Under the pieces are notes generated by a model. It saw only the letters and a list, made by a program, of their open reading frames with translations, had not been told where the DNA came from and ran no database searches. The position numbers and the translations under genes were made by a program. 64,000 bases of DNA from Bremerella volcania (GTDB taxonomy: Bacteria; Planctomycetota; Planctomycetia; Pirellulales; Pirellulaceae). The stretch spans positions 5,270,001-5,334,000 of the forward strand of contig NZ_CP036289.1 of the NCBI RefSeq assembly GCF_007748115.1, written 5' to 3'. The number at the start of each line of letters is the position of its first letter. Within the stretch, counting starts at the first letter, position 1. This document shows, piece after piece, positions 34,634-44,619 of this stretch.

Positions 34634-35353
34634 ATGTCGAGCGGACAGCAATTTGTCCAGGAACTTGTCGAATGCGGCATTCACTTCGGTCACCGCACCA
34701 GCCGGTGGAACCCGAAGATGGCCCCGTATATCTACGCCAAGAAGAATCAAATTCACATTATTGACGTCCGCGAAACGATTCGTGGGCTTCTGCGAGCCAA
34801 GAAGTATCTGGCTCAGGTTTCCGAAGGGGGCAGCTTGGTGCTGTTCGTGGGAACCAAGCGTCAAGCCGGTGCCGCGATCGAACGTGAAGCCGAACGCTGC
34901 GGCATGCCTTTCATCAACGAGCGTTGGCTCGGTGGCACGCTGACCAACTTCCGCACCATTCGTAGCCGCTTGAGCCGCCTGGAAGAGCTGGAACGAATCA
35001 TCGAAGGTGACGAACTGGCGAAGTACTCGAAGAAGATGCAGTCTTCTTTGAATCGTGAATATCGCAAGATGTATCGCAACTTGAACGGTCTGCGAACGAT
35101 GAACCGCCTGCCAGAAGCCTTGGTAATCGTCGACCCCAAGAAGGAAAAGAACGCCATCAAGGAAGCTCAATCGCTGGGCATCACGACCGTGGCTTTGACC
35201 GATACCGACTGCGATCCAGATCAAGTCGACCTACCGATCCCAGGCAACGACGACGGTATCCGTTCGATCGAAATGTTTCTGAAGCTGATGGCCGACGCTG
35301 CCATTGATGGCAAGCATCACGCTGCTCAGCAAACGGAACAAGCGGCCAAGTAG
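34634..35353 (+). CDS. rpsB: Ribosomal protein uS2
   Basis: The 239-residue protein is a normal uS2: [20 protein letters not shown] near the start, [29 protein letters not shown] in the middle, and [20 protein letters not shown] with [10 protein letters not shown] near the end. uS2 is needed for 30S assembly at the neck. It starts the rpsB-tsf-pyrH-frr order common in bacteria. Confidence 0.97.
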   Translation: MSSGQQFVQELVECGIHFGHRTSRWNPKMAPYIYAKKNQIHIIDVRETIRGLLRAKKYLAQVSEGGSLVLFVGTKRQAGAAIEREAERCGMPFINERWLGGTLTNFRTIRSRLSRLEELERIIEGDELAKYSKKMQSSLNREYRKMYRNLNGLRTMNRLPEALVIVDPKKEKNAIKEAQSLGITTVALTDTDCDPDQVDLPIPGNDDGIRSIEMFLKLMADAAIDGKHHAAQQTEQAAK

Positions 35354-35519
35354 GCTTTTTTCGGCTAAGGGTCAGTCGGTGAACCTGGAAGGAAGATGCA
35401 ATCTCCTTCAAATGTTAACCGAATCGGTCTTCGCCGAGGGAAACCCGCAGCGGTAAAATTTTCCACGTATAGCTCTCAGATTTTTTGAGCGACCAGTTTC
35501 GAGCATTGGAGATAAGACA

Positions 35520-36383
35520 ATGACGGCAATCACCGCCGGAGCAGTTAAGGCACTTCGCGAAAAGACCGGCCTTCCCATGATGGAATGCAAAAAGGCCCTG
35601 ACTGAGTCGAGTGGCGACGAAGAAAAGGCAATCTTGTGGCTTCGTGAAAACGGCAAGGTCAAGCAGTTGAACCGCACCGATCGTACCACGGAATTCGGTC
35701 GCGTTGGCATCTACACCGACGGTGAAAAGGGTGCCATGGTCGAGTTCAAGTGCGAAAGCGCTCCAGTCACCCAACTGGAAGAGTTCATCGCTTTGGCCGA
35801 TGATCTGGCCAAAGTTTATGCCGAAACTCCAAGCGTTACCAGTGCCGAAGAGCTCTTGGCTCAACCTTCCACCATCAAGCCAGGCAGCACGCTGGGCGAC
35901 TTGAAGGACGACATGTTCAACCGTATCCGCGAAGTCTTCAACGTCGGCCGCATGGTTCGCGTCGAAGGTGCTACCGGCGGTTACAGCCACAACTCGAGCA
36001 CCGTGAGTGGCGTTCTGGTTGAAGTCGAAGGCAACAATGCGGAAGCCGTCAAGGACGTTGCGATGCACATTGCTGCGATGAGCCCTTCGGTTTTGAGTAA
36101 GGATGATATCGATGCTGCCTTGGTCGAAAAGGAACGATCGATCCTCAAGGCAGCTGCCATGAACGAAGATTCGAGCAAGCCTGAAAACATCATCGACAAG
36201 ATGGTCGAAGGCCGACTGCGTAACTTCTACGCCCAGGTCGCCCTGCTCGAACAGCCATTCGTCAAAGAACCTAAGCAGACCGTCAGCAAATACGCTGAAG
36301 AAAACGGCGTGAAGATCAAGAGCTTCACCCACTGGGTCATCGGCGACGACGCTGCTCCTTCGGAAGAAGCCAGCGAAGGCTAG
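35520..36383 (+). CDS. tsf: Elongation factor Ts
   Basis: EF-Ts regenerates EF-Tu-GTP. The 287-residue protein has the N-terminal UBA-like helix bundle with LREKTGLPMMECKKAL at 11-26, and the core with VELKCESAPV-like VEFKCESAPV, and MHIAAMSPSVLSKDDID. The C-terminal PKQTVSKYAEENG motif and a short acidic tail close the protein. It follows rpsB by 166 bp and is followed by a strong terminator, which separates it from pyrH. Confidence 0.97.
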   Translation: MTAITAGAVKALREKTGLPMMECKKALTESSGDEEKAILWLRENGKVKQLNRTDRTTEFGRVGIYTDGEKGAMVEFKCESAPVTQLEEFIALADDLAKVYAETPSVTSAEELLAQPSTIKPGSTLGDLKDDMFNRIREVFNVGRMVRVEGATGGYSHNSSTVSGVLVEVEGNNAEAVKDVAMHIAAMSPSVLSKDDIDAALVEKERSILKAAAMNEDSSKPENIIDKMVEGRLRNFYAQVALLEQPFVKEPKQTVSKYAEENGVKIKSFTHWVIGDDAAPSEEASEG

Positions 36384-36417
36384 TCCTGAGGACTTAGCTT
36401 GAACGCGTAAGCATTGA

Positions 36418-36451
36418 GATCCCTCGGCAATTTTCGCCGAGGGATTTTTTT
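36418..36451 (+). terminator. Intrinsic terminator after tsf
   Basis: ATCCCTCGGC (36419-36428) and GCCGAGGGAT (36436-36445) form a perfect 10-bp stem with a 7-nt loop and a tract of seven T. Confidence 0.9.
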
Positions 36452-36544
36452 ATGCGCGACGTTCTCCTGCACACCGTCGGCAATCTCGGTTAGAATCTCC
36501 CCAATCCTAAAACTTGCCACGCTTGCCCTGAGGAAGGCTCCACC

Positions 36545-37291
36545 ATGTCGGAAACGCCTGAGAACAATACCACTAAGTATAAACGGATCATCCTCAAACT
36601 TTCTGGCGAAAGCTTTTCCAGGGCCGGCGAACGCGGCATCGCCATGGACGAAGTGGTCAGTATCTCGCAGCAAATCCAGCAAGCGGCAGCACTTGGTTGC
36701 CAAATTGCCGTCGTCATTGGTGGGGGCAACATTCTTCGCGGCGGTCAGTTCAAGAACGAAAGTGCTTCAATCCAAGAGGCCACGGCCCACTACATGGGTA
36801 TGCTGGCTACGGTGATCAATGGCCTCGCCCTGCAAGACGCGCTGGAAAGCCTCGGCATGTCGACGCGATTGATGACGGCCATTCATATGCACGGCGTTGC
36901 CGAACCGTACATCCGCCGCAAGGCATCACGTCATTTGGAAAAGGGGCGTATCGTGATCCTGGCCGCCGGAACCGGCAGCCCGTTTGTCACGACCGATACG
37001 GCCGCCGCCCAACGCGCCCTGGAACTGGAAGCCGACATCCTCATGAAGGCCACGCGTGTTGACGGCGTTTACAGTGACGACCCCGAGAAGAATCCTCACG
37101 CCGTATTCTACCGCACACTCGGCTTCGATAAGGTCGTCTCGGAAAACCTCCGTGTGATGGACGGTACAGCGATCAGCCAATGCCGTGAGCACGGTATGCC
37201 GATCCTCGTATTCAACTTTAAAATGGATGGCAACATCCAAAAGGCAGTTCTGGGTGAGCAGGTCGGAACGCTGATTGATCCAAATCTGTAA
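36545..37291 (+). CDS. pyrH: Uridylate kinase
   Basis: PyrH phosphorylates UMP to UDP in pyrimidine synthesis. The 248-residue protein belongs to the amino-acid kinase fold: [10 protein letters not shown] near residue 16, [14 protein letters not shown] near 58, [15 protein letters not shown], and [19 protein letters not shown] near 145, all characteristic of bacterial UMP kinases. It follows tsf after a terminator and so has its own promoter. The carA gene elsewhere in the window serves the same pathway. Confidence 0.97.
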   Translation: MSETPENNTTKYKRIILKLSGESFSRAGERGIAMDEVVSISQQIQQAAALGCQIAVVIGGGNILRGGQFKNESASIQEATAHYMGMLATVINGLALQDALESLGMSTRLMTAIHMHGVAEPYIRRKASRHLEKGRIVILAAGTGSPFVTTDTAAAQRALELEADILMKATRVDGVYSDDPEKNPHAVFYRTLGFDKVVSENLRVMDGTAISQCREHGMPILVFNFKMDGNIQKAVLGEQVGTLIDPNL

Positions 37292-37378
37292 AAACAAAAC
37301 GCACTAAGATTGCCGCGTTGCCACCGAATAACACTTATCCAGGGGCATTTCCCAATAACGTGTTAGGGGGCTTGTGCG

Positions 37379-37879
37379 ATGAACCGCTCCATTTATCCCG
37401 CCAGAATCGACTGGGGAATCTCGCTTCTGTTTGCCGGACTGGCCATTCTCAGCTTTGGAATGGGCATCGTTTGTTTCTTTCTCACCCCGCCAACCTACAT
37501 TGGTGGAACGCTACTTCTTTTGACCGGTGCACTTCTGCAATCGATTTGGATGGGCACCTATTACAAAATTGACGAGCACTACGTCCGAATTCAGTGCGGT
37601 CCTATTTGGTGGACGGTTCCTCTAGAGCATATCTTTTCGGTGGAGAAGACCTCGAGCGTCTGGCTGATGATGGGAGGTCCTCACGTGCGTTTAGCCCTCT
37701 CGAAAGACGGCCTCATGATCCGCTATCGAAGCCACCCCAAGCAAAAGTGGTTTGGGCTGTTCGATCCCTCCGTCCTCATTTCGCCGGTCGATCGAGATCA
37801 ATTCCTCGAGGCCATCAAGTCAGCACGGCCCGATCTGACGTTCACTCCGGATGGGAATTTAAGGCTCAAAGAGTCATAG
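37379..37879 (+). CDS. Membrane-anchored bacterial PH-domain protein
   Basis: The 166-residue protein has two hydrophobic helices (about 14-36 and 40-60) followed by a YyaB-like PH domain (YKIDEHYVRIQCGPIWWTVPLEHIFSVEKTSS, then LSKDGLMIRYR and FLEAIKSARPD). Bacterial PH domains of this type are of unknown function, sometimes linked to envelope stress. It is inserted between pyrH and frr, which normally adjoin. The ATG follows the pyrH stop by 87 bp. Confidence 0.78.
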   Translation: MNRSIYPARIDWGISLLFAGLAILSFGMGIVCFFLTPPTYIGGTLLLLTGALLQSIWMGTYYKIDEHYVRIQCGPIWWTVPLEHIFSVEKTSSVWLMMGGPHVRLALSKDGLMIRYRSHPKQKWFGLFDPSVLISPVDRDQFLEAIKSARPDLTFTPDGNLRLKES

Positions 37880-37997
37880 CCCCTATTGGTCGTTATCTTT
37901 TCATGCTCCGATCCGTGGTGTAGGTTATTCTCGGAGGCAGACCCACGCCTCAAACGTCAGTTAGCGAGGATCATTCCTGCGATAAAGGTTACCAAAG

Positions 37998-38558
37998 ATG
38001 AACGCGGATCAAATTACGGAAGACGCTACGCAGCGTATGGAAAAGGCGATCGACGTCCTGAAGAACGGCCTCAGTGGCGTTCGCACTGGTCGCGCGACCC
38101 CAGGTCTGGTCGACTCACTGCGAGTCGAAGTGTATGGATCGCTTCAACCCATCAAACAGATCGCTTCGGTGAGTGTCCCCGAGCCCAGCCAGCTTTTGAT
38201 CCGTCCTTACGATACCGGCGCCATCAAAGACATTGAAAAAGCAATCGTTGCCAGCGATCTCGGCATGGCCCCGCAAAGCGACGGCCGCGTGATCCGCTTG
38301 AACGTGCCGCCACTATCGACCGAAGTTCGTAAGAAGCTTGTTTCACGCATCAAGGAACTCGCCGAAGAATCGCGCGTCTCGATTCGCAATATCCGCCGCG
38401 ATGCCAACAAGGCTGCTGACACCGCGGAAAAGGACAAAACGATTAGCGAAGACATTCGCGATGACATCAAGGACAGCGTTCAGGAATTGACCAAGAAGTA
38501 CGAAGACCAGGTCAACGAGTTGGCCAAGACCAAAGAAAAAGATGTGATGGAAGACTAA
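37998..38558 (+). CDS. frr: Ribosome recycling factor
   Basis: RRF splits the post-termination ribosome together with EF-G. The 186-residue protein matches the family throughout: RTGRATPGLVDSLRVEVYGS at 32-51, PEPSQLLIRPYD near 71, and the C-terminal three-helix part with RVSIRNIRRDANKAAD and DQVNELAKTKEKDVMED. It is followed by a hairpin terminator. Confidence 0.97.
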   Translation: MNADQITEDATQRMEKAIDVLKNGLSGVRTGRATPGLVDSLRVEVYGSLQPIKQIASVSVPEPSQLLIRPYDTGAIKDIEKAIVASDLGMAPQSDGRVIRLNVPPLSTEVRKKLVSRIKELAEESRVSIRNIRRDANKAADTAEKDKTISEDIRDDIKDSVQELTKKYEDQVNELAKTKEKDVMED

Positions 38559-38594
38559 GACTGATGACGGTTGCAAGTTTTCAGCAGTAAGAAC

Positions 38595-38630
38595 AGCGGC
38601 GGCGCGGCAGTGGATGTCACGCCGCTTTTT
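38595..38630 (+). terminator. Intrinsic terminator after frr
   Basis: AGCGGCG (38595-38601) pairs with CGCCGCT (38620-38626), followed by a T tract, about 40 bp past the stop. Confidence 0.75.
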
Positions 38631-38814
38631 CTTGCTAGCACCTCTCTTCCACATCATTCGGGCTTTAATCTCATCGAGCCTGCTTCGCTATGTGAATCGA
38701 TCTTGACCCGCTTCTAGCATTCTTCTTATATTCCGCTGCCCGAACCTTATGGTATCGGTACTTCGAACACCTCTCCTTGAGAAAATCTTGCAAGAAATTT
38801 TTGGAGCAAGCGGA

Positions 38815-40749
38815 ATGACTGGCAAGGATGCTACTCGCCGACTTCCCCTGGGTAAGTCCTGGGTTCTGGCAGCTGTCGGATTTGTTGTTTTGATCGGTGG
38901 AGTCGTCGCCTGGCGACAAATCACCGGTGGCCCGCAAACTGCGGAAGCCCAAGCCCCTGTCCCACAACGGCAGGCCGCCCCGCAGCGTCAAACGGCTTCC
39001 GGGCCTTTGGCAGCTCCGGCCGAAGAAGTGGCTGCCCCAACGCGAACCGCCCAGAAGATTCAAACGGTCGCGGTCGTGAATCGCGAACCTATCTCGCGCG
39101 AAACGCTGGCAGACGAAGCACTTCGTCGTCACGGCGAAGACGTTTTGGAAAGCCTGCTTAATCGCCACCTGATCTCGATGGCTTGCCAGCAGAAAGGCAT
39201 CCAGATCACTGAGGCAGACATCGACAACGAAATCGCGAACATCGCCAAAAAGTTTGGCCTGTCGGTCGATCGTTGGCTCGGTCTCCTCCGGGAAGAACGC
39301 AACGTAACGCCTGGTCAGTACCGCCGAGAAATCATCTGGCCAACGCTTGCCCTTCGCAAGTTGGCCGAGAACCAACTCGCTGTGACCGACGCCGAAATTC
39401 AAGTGGAATACGAAAAGAACTACGGCCCGAAGGTCAAAGTTCGCATGATCTCGCTCAGCGAGCGTGGTCTGGCCGAAGAACTACGGGCCAAGGCCGCTGC
39501 GAATCCAGACTCGTTCGCCGACATGGCCAAGGACCACTCGCAAGACGTCAACAGTGCCGCCGCCCGCGGTTTGATCCCACCGATTCGTAAGCACATCGGT
39601 AATCAGGAAATTGAAGACACCGTCTTCGCTATGCAGCCAGGCGAAGTCTCGCCGGTCCTGTTTGTTCAAGGTCAGTACTTGATCTTCAAGTGCGAAGAAC
39701 ACCTGGCACCCGATCAGATCCCGGCCAACAGCCTACCAGCAATTCGCCAACGCCTGGCGGACATCGTTCGCGAAAGCAAGATGCGTGACGCCGCTGGCGA
39801 CATTTATCAGCAACTTCAATCGAACGCTCAAATCGTGAATGTGTTCAACGATCCTAGCAAGTCGGCCCAAATGCCTGGCGTGGCCGCGACGCTGAATGGC
39901 CAGCCTGTTAGCATTCAGGAACTGAAGGAAGAATGCATCAGCCGCCACGGGGTGGAAGTTTTGGATGGAGAAATCAATCGCAAGATTCTTCAGCAGGAAC
40001 TGACCCGTCGCCAACTAGCCGTTTCCGAAGCCGATCTCGAAGCGGAGATCATTCGGGCAGCCGACGCGTTTGGTTTCCTCACCAAGGAAGGTACGCCTGA
40101 CATGGAAGCCTGGCTGAAGCAGGTCACCGAAGAGCAAGGTGTTTCGGTCGAACTCTACGTTCGCGATGCTGTCTGGCCGACCGTTGCTTTGAAGAAGCTG
40201 GTCGACAACAAGGTCCAGATCACTGAAGAAGACATCACCAAGGGTTTTGCTGCCAACTACGGCGAGCGAGCCCAGGTTCTGGCGGTCGTGCTCGATAGCC
40301 AACGCCGTGCTCAGGAAGTCTGGGAAATGGCTCGTCGTAACCCAACCGAAAAGTTCTTCGGCGAACTTGCCCGGCAGTACTCGATCGAGCCGGTATCAAA
40401 GAATAACGATGGGCAGGTTCCACCGATTCGCAAGCACGGTGGCCAGCCAACCATCGAAAATGAAGCCTTCAAGCTGCAGCCTGGTGAAATCTCCGGGATC
40501 ATCGCCACCGGCAATCAGTACGTCATCTTGTACAGCCTTGGTCTCACCAAGCCGCTGATTCATGACGTCGAAGACGTCCGCGACGAGTTGGTCAAAGAGC
40601 TTCACGAAAAGAAGCTGCGACTGGCGATGGCGGAAGAATTTGAACGGCTGCGTGAAAACGCCCAGATCGACAACTTTCTGGCCAATACCACCCAGGCCGG
40701 CAAAGCCTACGAATCGGCCGTACGTGAGCAGATGCAGCAGCGCAAATAG
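38815..40749 (+). CDS. Membrane-anchored SurA/PpiC-like chaperone with duplicated modules
   Basis: The 644-residue protein has a short cytoplasmic start, one hydrophobic anchor (about 17-34), a Pro/Gln-rich linker, and two similar halves (about 81-350 and 355-640). Each half begins with a SurA-N-like helix region (VNREPISRETLADEALRRHG; LNGQPVSIQELKEECISRHG) and ends with a parvulin-like stretch (IPPIRKHIG...MQPGEVSPVLF; VPPIRKHGG...LQPGEISGIIA). Parvulins are peptidyl-prolyl isomerases; whether the active-site residues are intact is unclear. It probably assists folding of exported proteins. The ATG at 38815 is chosen over 38749, as GGAG lies 10 nt upstream. Confidence 0.85.
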   Translation: MTGKDATRRLPLGKSWVLAAVGFVVLIGGVVAWRQITGGPQTAEAQAPVPQRQAAPQRQTASGPLAAPAEEVAAPTRTAQKIQTVAVVNREPISRETLADEALRRHGEDVLESLLNRHLISMACQQKGIQITEADIDNEIANIAKKFGLSVDRWLGLLREERNVTPGQYRREIIWPTLALRKLAENQLAVTDAEIQVEYEKNYGPKVKVRMISLSERGLAEELRAKAAANPDSFADMAKDHSQDVNSAAARGLIPPIRKHIGNQEIEDTVFAMQPGEVSPVLFVQGQYLIFKCEEHLAPDQIPANSLPAIRQRLADIVRESKMRDAAGDIYQQLQSNAQIVNVFNDPSKSAQMPGVAATLNGQPVSIQELKEECISRHGVEVLDGEINRKILQQELTRRQLAVSEADLEAEIIRAADAFGFLTKEGTPDMEAWLKQVTEEQGVSVELYVRDAVWPTVALKKLVDNKVQITEEDITKGFAANYGERAQVLAVVLDSQRRAQEVWEMARRNPTEKFFGELARQYSIEPVSKNNDGQVPPIRKHGGQPTIENEAFKLQPGEISGIIATGNQYVILYSLGLTKPLIHDVEDVRDELVKELHEKKLRLAMAEEFERLRENAQIDNFLANTTQAGKAYESAVREQMQQRK

Positions 40750-40800
40750 TGCTGAGGTGCACACGCCGGATCTCAACGATCAGGATGGTTTTAAACAATC

Positions 40801-40832
40801 AAAAGGACCGTACATCTGTACGGTCCTTTTTT
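40801..40832 (+). terminator. Intrinsic terminator after the parvulin-like gene
   Basis: AAAAGGACCGTAC and GTACGGTCCTTTT form a near-perfect stem with a short loop and six T at the end, 52 bp past the stop. Confidence 0.9.
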
Positions 40833-40941
40833 GTTGCGGCCGTTAACGCGATGTTTTTGAATGATTTTTCTGGCAAACTGTCGTAGAGTTAGACAACCGG
40901 CCCCACCCAGGGCATGTGATTACCATCCTACTCTCGCTTGT

Positions 40942-42156
40942 ATGGCAAGAATGCCGATCATGCAATTTTCTTTCTACTTCGCATCCTTGAAGAAATCTCA
41001 CCAACGTAGCGACCTGACAAGCTTATTCTTGTTCGTCGCCCTAGCTTTGCCGCTAGTTCACCCAGTAAATCACTGCTGGGGACAAGATTCTCAACAGGGT
41101 CAGCCACTTCTGAACATGGTCCTTTTCGTTCCTTCTGATGTCGAACCACCTCCGGGAGTTCAACGCCGCTTCGCTCAGATTGCTGCGATCACCGAAGAGT
41201 TCCTGGTAAAGGAGATGACCAAGGATGGCTACCCGCCGGCGGTGACCACCCCCTTCCCTCGCGACAAACGCGGAAACTATAAATTCCTTTTCATCCGGGG
41301 CGAACATCCTGTTGATAGCGGCAAATACGACAAACCCGGCTTTCAACATGTCGTCATCGACGCGGCCGTGCAAAAGTACAACCTGTCCCGTGATCGCCAC
41401 GTCTGGTGGGTTTGGGTTTACCTGGGAGATCCACCGAAGCGATTTTCTGACTATCGCGGTGGAGGCAACTCGATCGACGGTGGCTGGGCGATGTGCAACT
41501 ACACCAACATTCCTGGCGAGCTTGACCCTAAGCTTCCCCTGGCCGGAGGGCTGAATCAGGACTTAACGCTGAAAGCGTGCATCCACGAACTGGGACACGG
41601 CTTTGGCCTGCCACATTTAGGGCCGATGTCTCGCGATCGGCGTGGCAACACGCTGATGGGGCCACAAACGAAAGTCTATCACGACAAGGTCGATGCCCGC
41701 GAAAAAGAGGTCTACCTGTGCGACGCCACGGCGGCCATGCTTTGGCGACATCCAATCTTCTCAGACAGCATCGCCAAGCGACTGCAAATGCCAAAGTTCG
41801 CGATGACCTCGTGCCAGGGAGAGTTCAATCGCAGCGGTCGCTATCTGGAAATCACCGGAGAAATCGACTCGGATATCCCCGCGCACAGCGTCATCGTCGT
41901 CGAGGATGCTCCTGAAGGAGGATCCGATTACTTTCGCAAATCGTTCGCCGGAAAGGTGGATGAAGATGGAAGATTTCGCGTCAAAGTGACCGAACTCGAT
42001 CGAGAAGAAGGAAATCTACGAATATTCTTCTGCTTTGAAAACGGCGTGAACACCGGAAATGGAAAAGAACAAGGCATCAAAAGCGGAATCACCCAACAAT
42101 ATCGCGTCACACGACGCGGCGTGGAACTCGTCCAGCCAGCAGGCACTGGGAGTTAG
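40942..42156 (+). CDS. Secreted metzincin-like zinc metalloprotease
   Basis: The 404-residue protein has an N-terminal hydrophobic stretch (LTSLFLFVALALPLVHPV) with likely signal cleavage before the Gln of WGQ, and the zinc site HELGHGFGLPH, exactly HExxHxxGxxH as in metzincins. A possible Met-turn, NTLMGP, follows about 15 residues later. The C-terminal 120 residues look like a beta-sandwich (GRYLEITGEIDSDIPAHSVI). No close family can be named. The exact start is uncertain: ATGs at 40942, 40951 and 40960 are all possible, without a good ribosome-binding site. The stop overlaps OsmC by 4 bp. Confidence 0.78.
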   Translation: MARMPIMQFSFYFASLKKSHQRSDLTSLFLFVALALPLVHPVNHCWGQDSQQGQPLLNMVLFVPSDVEPPPGVQRRFAQIAAITEEFLVKEMTKDGYPPAVTTPFPRDKRGNYKFLFIRGEHPVDSGKYDKPGFQHVVIDAAVQKYNLSRDRHVWWVWVYLGDPPKRFSDYRGGGNSIDGGWAMCNYTNIPGELDPKLPLAGGLNQDLTLKACIHELGHGFGLPHLGPMSRDRRGNTLMGPQTKVYHDKVDAREKEVYLCDATAAMLWRHPIFSDSIAKRLQMPKFAMTSCQGEFNRSGRYLEITGEIDSDIPAHSVIVVEDAPEGGSDYFRKSFAGKVDEDGRFRVKVTELDREEGNLRIFFCFENGVNTGNGKEQGIKSGITQQYRVTRRGVELVQPAGTGS

Positions 42157-42617
42157 GCTCTGGGCTCGATTCGTACCTCAGATCTTACGGAATTGGCAAT
42201 AAAACACAGTTCGTGGGCTTGGTGGTGCAACGTGCTGATTTCGTCGGAAGTTGGCTGGCTCTCCCCACCAAAGACGACTTTGGGACGCAAAGTTACCAAC
42301 GACACGGCCGTTCTGCCATCACTGTTTTTGTCCATTTTTCCGGTCGGTTGGTCATCATAACTATCGACCAACCAGTGATGCTTGGCTGCCATCGCCAAAA
42401 ACCAAAGCATGTGACAGCTGGAAACGGCAGCCACAAAAGCCTCTTCCGGATCGACGCCACTTGGGTCGGACATCGGTGGGGGCAACACGTTCGGCGAAGA
42501 AGATGCGGTGATGACCGCTCCTCCATCGAACTTCCACGAATGAGAGCGACTATATTTCTTGTCGAGAAAATTCTGATCGCCACGCTCCCAATGAATGGTT
42601 GCCGAGTAGTTTTCCAT
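42153..42617 (-). CDS. OsmC family peroxidase-like protein
   Basis: The 154-residue protein is an OsmC/Ohr-type protein, which reduces organic hydroperoxides by a Cys pair. Both cysteines are visible: SSCHMLWFLAMAAK near residue 68 and ELCFIANSVRSEV near 138. The start SATIHWERGDQNFLDKKYSR and PEEAFVAAVSSCH fit the family. It ends tail-to-tail with the metalloprotease gene in TTAG. Confidence 0.93.
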   Translation of the reverse strand: MENYSATIHWERGDQNFLDKKYSRSHSWKFDGGAVITASSSPNVLPPPMSDPSGVDPEEAFVAAVSSCHMLWFLAMAAKHHWLVDSYDDQPTGKMDKNSDGRTAVSLVTLRPKVVFGGESQPTSDEISTLHHQAHELCFIANSVRSEVRIEPRA

Positions 42618-42818
42618 CGTTAAATCCTGCAGGCTTAGATTCTGACCTCAAACGGTGAACACTTCTGACTTTCGGTTGTCCAATGTGGGCATCTGGGGCT
42701 GGTGCGAGTGCGTCTCGCCTTGGCTTCCGTGCTTGACGATTTTAGAATATGCATGCCAGTTCCCATTGCGAATTCTGGCAAATTTAACCTTCCACCACTT
42801 TGCCGAAACACGACATCC

Positions 42819-44069
42819 ATGTCCGATTCCGCTCATTCCCATGGCGACCAACAAGATCCTCCGTTCGAGGTTCAATTTGCGCAGCGTGTTTATCGCCTGC
42901 CTCCGTACATGTTTGGGCGAATCAATGCCCTGTTGTACGAAAAGCGAGTCGCCGGGAACGACGTCATCGATATGGGGATGGGCAATCCGTCGGACCCGCC
43001 CGCCGATTACGTCATGGAAAAGATGTGCGAAGCGGTTAAGGACGTTCGCAACCATGGATACAGCAAGTCCAATGGTATCCGTAACTTGCGCAGAGAGGTT
43101 GCCGCCAAATACCTTAAAAAATATGGCGTTCGGCTGGACCCAGAATCGGAAGTCATGGTTTGCCTGGGTTCTAAGGAAGGCTTCTCACACATGTGTCTGG
43201 CCATGATGGGCCCTGGCGATACGGCAATTGTCCCAGCCCCTTACTTTCCCGTGCATACGTATGCGGTCGCATTGGCCTCTGGAAATGTGATTTCCCTGGA
43301 CGTTGCCAACAGCGAGAAGTTCCTATCGAACATCGCTTACACGTGCGAACACCTCTACCCCAAGCCTAAGCTTTTGATCATTTGCTATCCACACAACCCC
43401 TCGACCGTGACCGTCGAGCCGGAGTTCTTTGTGGACGTTGTGAAAATTGCCAAGAAGTACGGCCTGATGGTAATCAGCGACTTCGCCTACGCCGACGTCG
43501 CGTTCGATGGCTATAAACCCCCCAGTTTTCTTTCAGCCCCAGGTGCCAGCGACGTCGGTGTCGAGTTCACCACCATGAGCAAAGGCTACAACATGGCCGG
43601 CTGGCGAGTTGGGTTCTGTGCTGGCAACAAAGAGATGATCCGCGGCTTGGGCACGATTAAAGGCTACTACGATTACGGCATGTTCCAGGCTATCCAAATT
43701 GCCTCGATCATTGCCCTACGTGAAGGGGACGCCGCAGTCGAAGCTCAAAGCCTGATTTACCAGAGCCGTCGTGACGCTCTCGTCGATGGCTTGGTTCGCC
43801 TTGGCTGGGACGTCACACCGCCCCGTGCTGGCATGTTTGTTTGGGCAAAGATCCCCGAAGAATGGCAGAAACGCATGAGCACCATGGACTTTGCCATGAT
43901 GCTGCTTGAAAAAGGTGACGTTGCTGTCAGTCCTGGAAGTGGCTTCGGACCAAGCGGCGAAGGCTACCTGAGACTTAGCCTGGTCGAAAACGAAAATCGA
44001 CTTCGTCAGGCGGTCCGTCAAATCAAGGGTTGCCTGAAAGAGGCCGAAGCTGAGTCGATCACGGCTTAA
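42819..44069 (+). CDS. PLP-dependent aminotransferase (AlaC-like alanine aminotransferase)
   Basis: The 416-residue fold-type I aminotransferase has the PLP-lysine in [16 protein letters not shown] near residue 252, [15 protein letters not shown] (the N-P-T-like region) near 190, and an [14 protein letters not shown] segment with the PLP-ring Asp and Tyr. The start [15 protein letters not shown] and [10 protein letters not shown] match AlaC/YfdZ-type alanine:2-oxoglutarate aminotransferases. The ATG at 42819 removes an unlikely 39-residue extension. The next gene follows after 9 bp. Confidence 0.9.
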   Translation: MSDSAHSHGDQQDPPFEVQFAQRVYRLPPYMFGRINALLYEKRVAGNDVIDMGMGNPSDPPADYVMEKMCEAVKDVRNHGYSKSNGIRNLRREVAAKYLKKYGVRLDPESEVMVCLGSKEGFSHMCLAMMGPGDTAIVPAPYFPVHTYAVALASGNVISLDVANSEKFLSNIAYTCEHLYPKPKLLIICYPHNPSTVTVEPEFFVDVVKIAKKYGLMVISDFAYADVAFDGYKPPSFLSAPGASDVGVEFTTMSKGYNMAGWRVGFCAGNKEMIRGLGTIKGYYDYGMFQAIQIASIIALREGDAAVEAQSLIYQSRRDALVDGLVRLGWDVTPPRAGMFVWAKIPEEWQKRMSTMDFAMMLLEKGDVAVSPGSGFGPSGEGYLRLSLVENENRLRQAVRQIKGCLKEAEAESITA

Positions 44070-44078
44070 GTAGTTGCC

Positions 44079-44498
44079 GTGGGAGATAACCAGGAATTCG
44101 AGATCGAACTTGTCCACCAAACGCAAATAACGTGCGCGGGCAAGTTTCGACTTACCTCAGGCGATGACGATCCGCGTCGCTGCGTTCTTACGCTTGAATG
44201 TCCCTTGGGTGAATTTCAGGCCAACGACTGGAATTACTTCGATGCCCTTTGCCAGATCCGCGAGGAATTAGAGCCCAAGGGATGGCGACCTCGGTGCTAC
44301 GGCGCTTGCGAGGATGTTTACCCATCTAATATGTGCCGCGACATGGGTCGAGGCATGGTCGCCTACCGTAATGAAATTGGCCGTCCGGCGGAGCAGGAAC
44401 ATCTGGTAGAGACGTTTGCAACGAGTTCTGAGATCAGGCCCGCCTCAGTCGACCAGCAGCGGGCCTTTTTCCAGCGTTGGCTGCGTTCGCCAAGATAA
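44079..44498 (+). CDS. Conserved-looking hypothetical protein
   Basis: The 139-residue soluble protein starts with a GTG 9 bp after the aminotransferase stop, so it is probably cotranscribed. It has a beta-rich N-terminal half (FEIELVHQTQITCAGKFRLTS) and a C-terminal part with EPKGWRPRCYGACEDVYPSNMCRDMGRG, with three cysteines that might bind metal. I do not recognise the family. The codon use and coupling to the upstream gene support that it is real. Confidence 0.6.
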   Translation: MGDNQEFEIELVHQTQITCAGKFRLTSGDDDPRRCVLTLECPLGEFQANDWNYFDALCQIREELEPKGWRPRCYGACEDVYPSNMCRDMGRGMVAYRNEIGRPAEQEHLVETFATSSEIRPASVDQQRAFFQRWLRSPR

Positions 44499-44568
44499 AT
44501 CGCCCGTAGCAAACTACGGAATCCCCTAGAGACCCACTCTAGCCCCTATACGCAAGAGTTTCTGGGCC

Positions 44569-44574
44569 TATAAT
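44569..44574 (+). promoter_or_regulatory. Perfect -10 element before carA
   Basis: TATAAT lies about 240 bp before the carA ATG; the spacing-matched -35 (around 44546) is poor. If used, it gives a leader of about 235 nt that contains the hairpin at 44620-44653. Confidence 0.4.
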
Positions 44575-44619
44575 AGCGGAAATTTGCCCACAGCCAGGGT
44601 CTACATCTACGTAAAAAAA

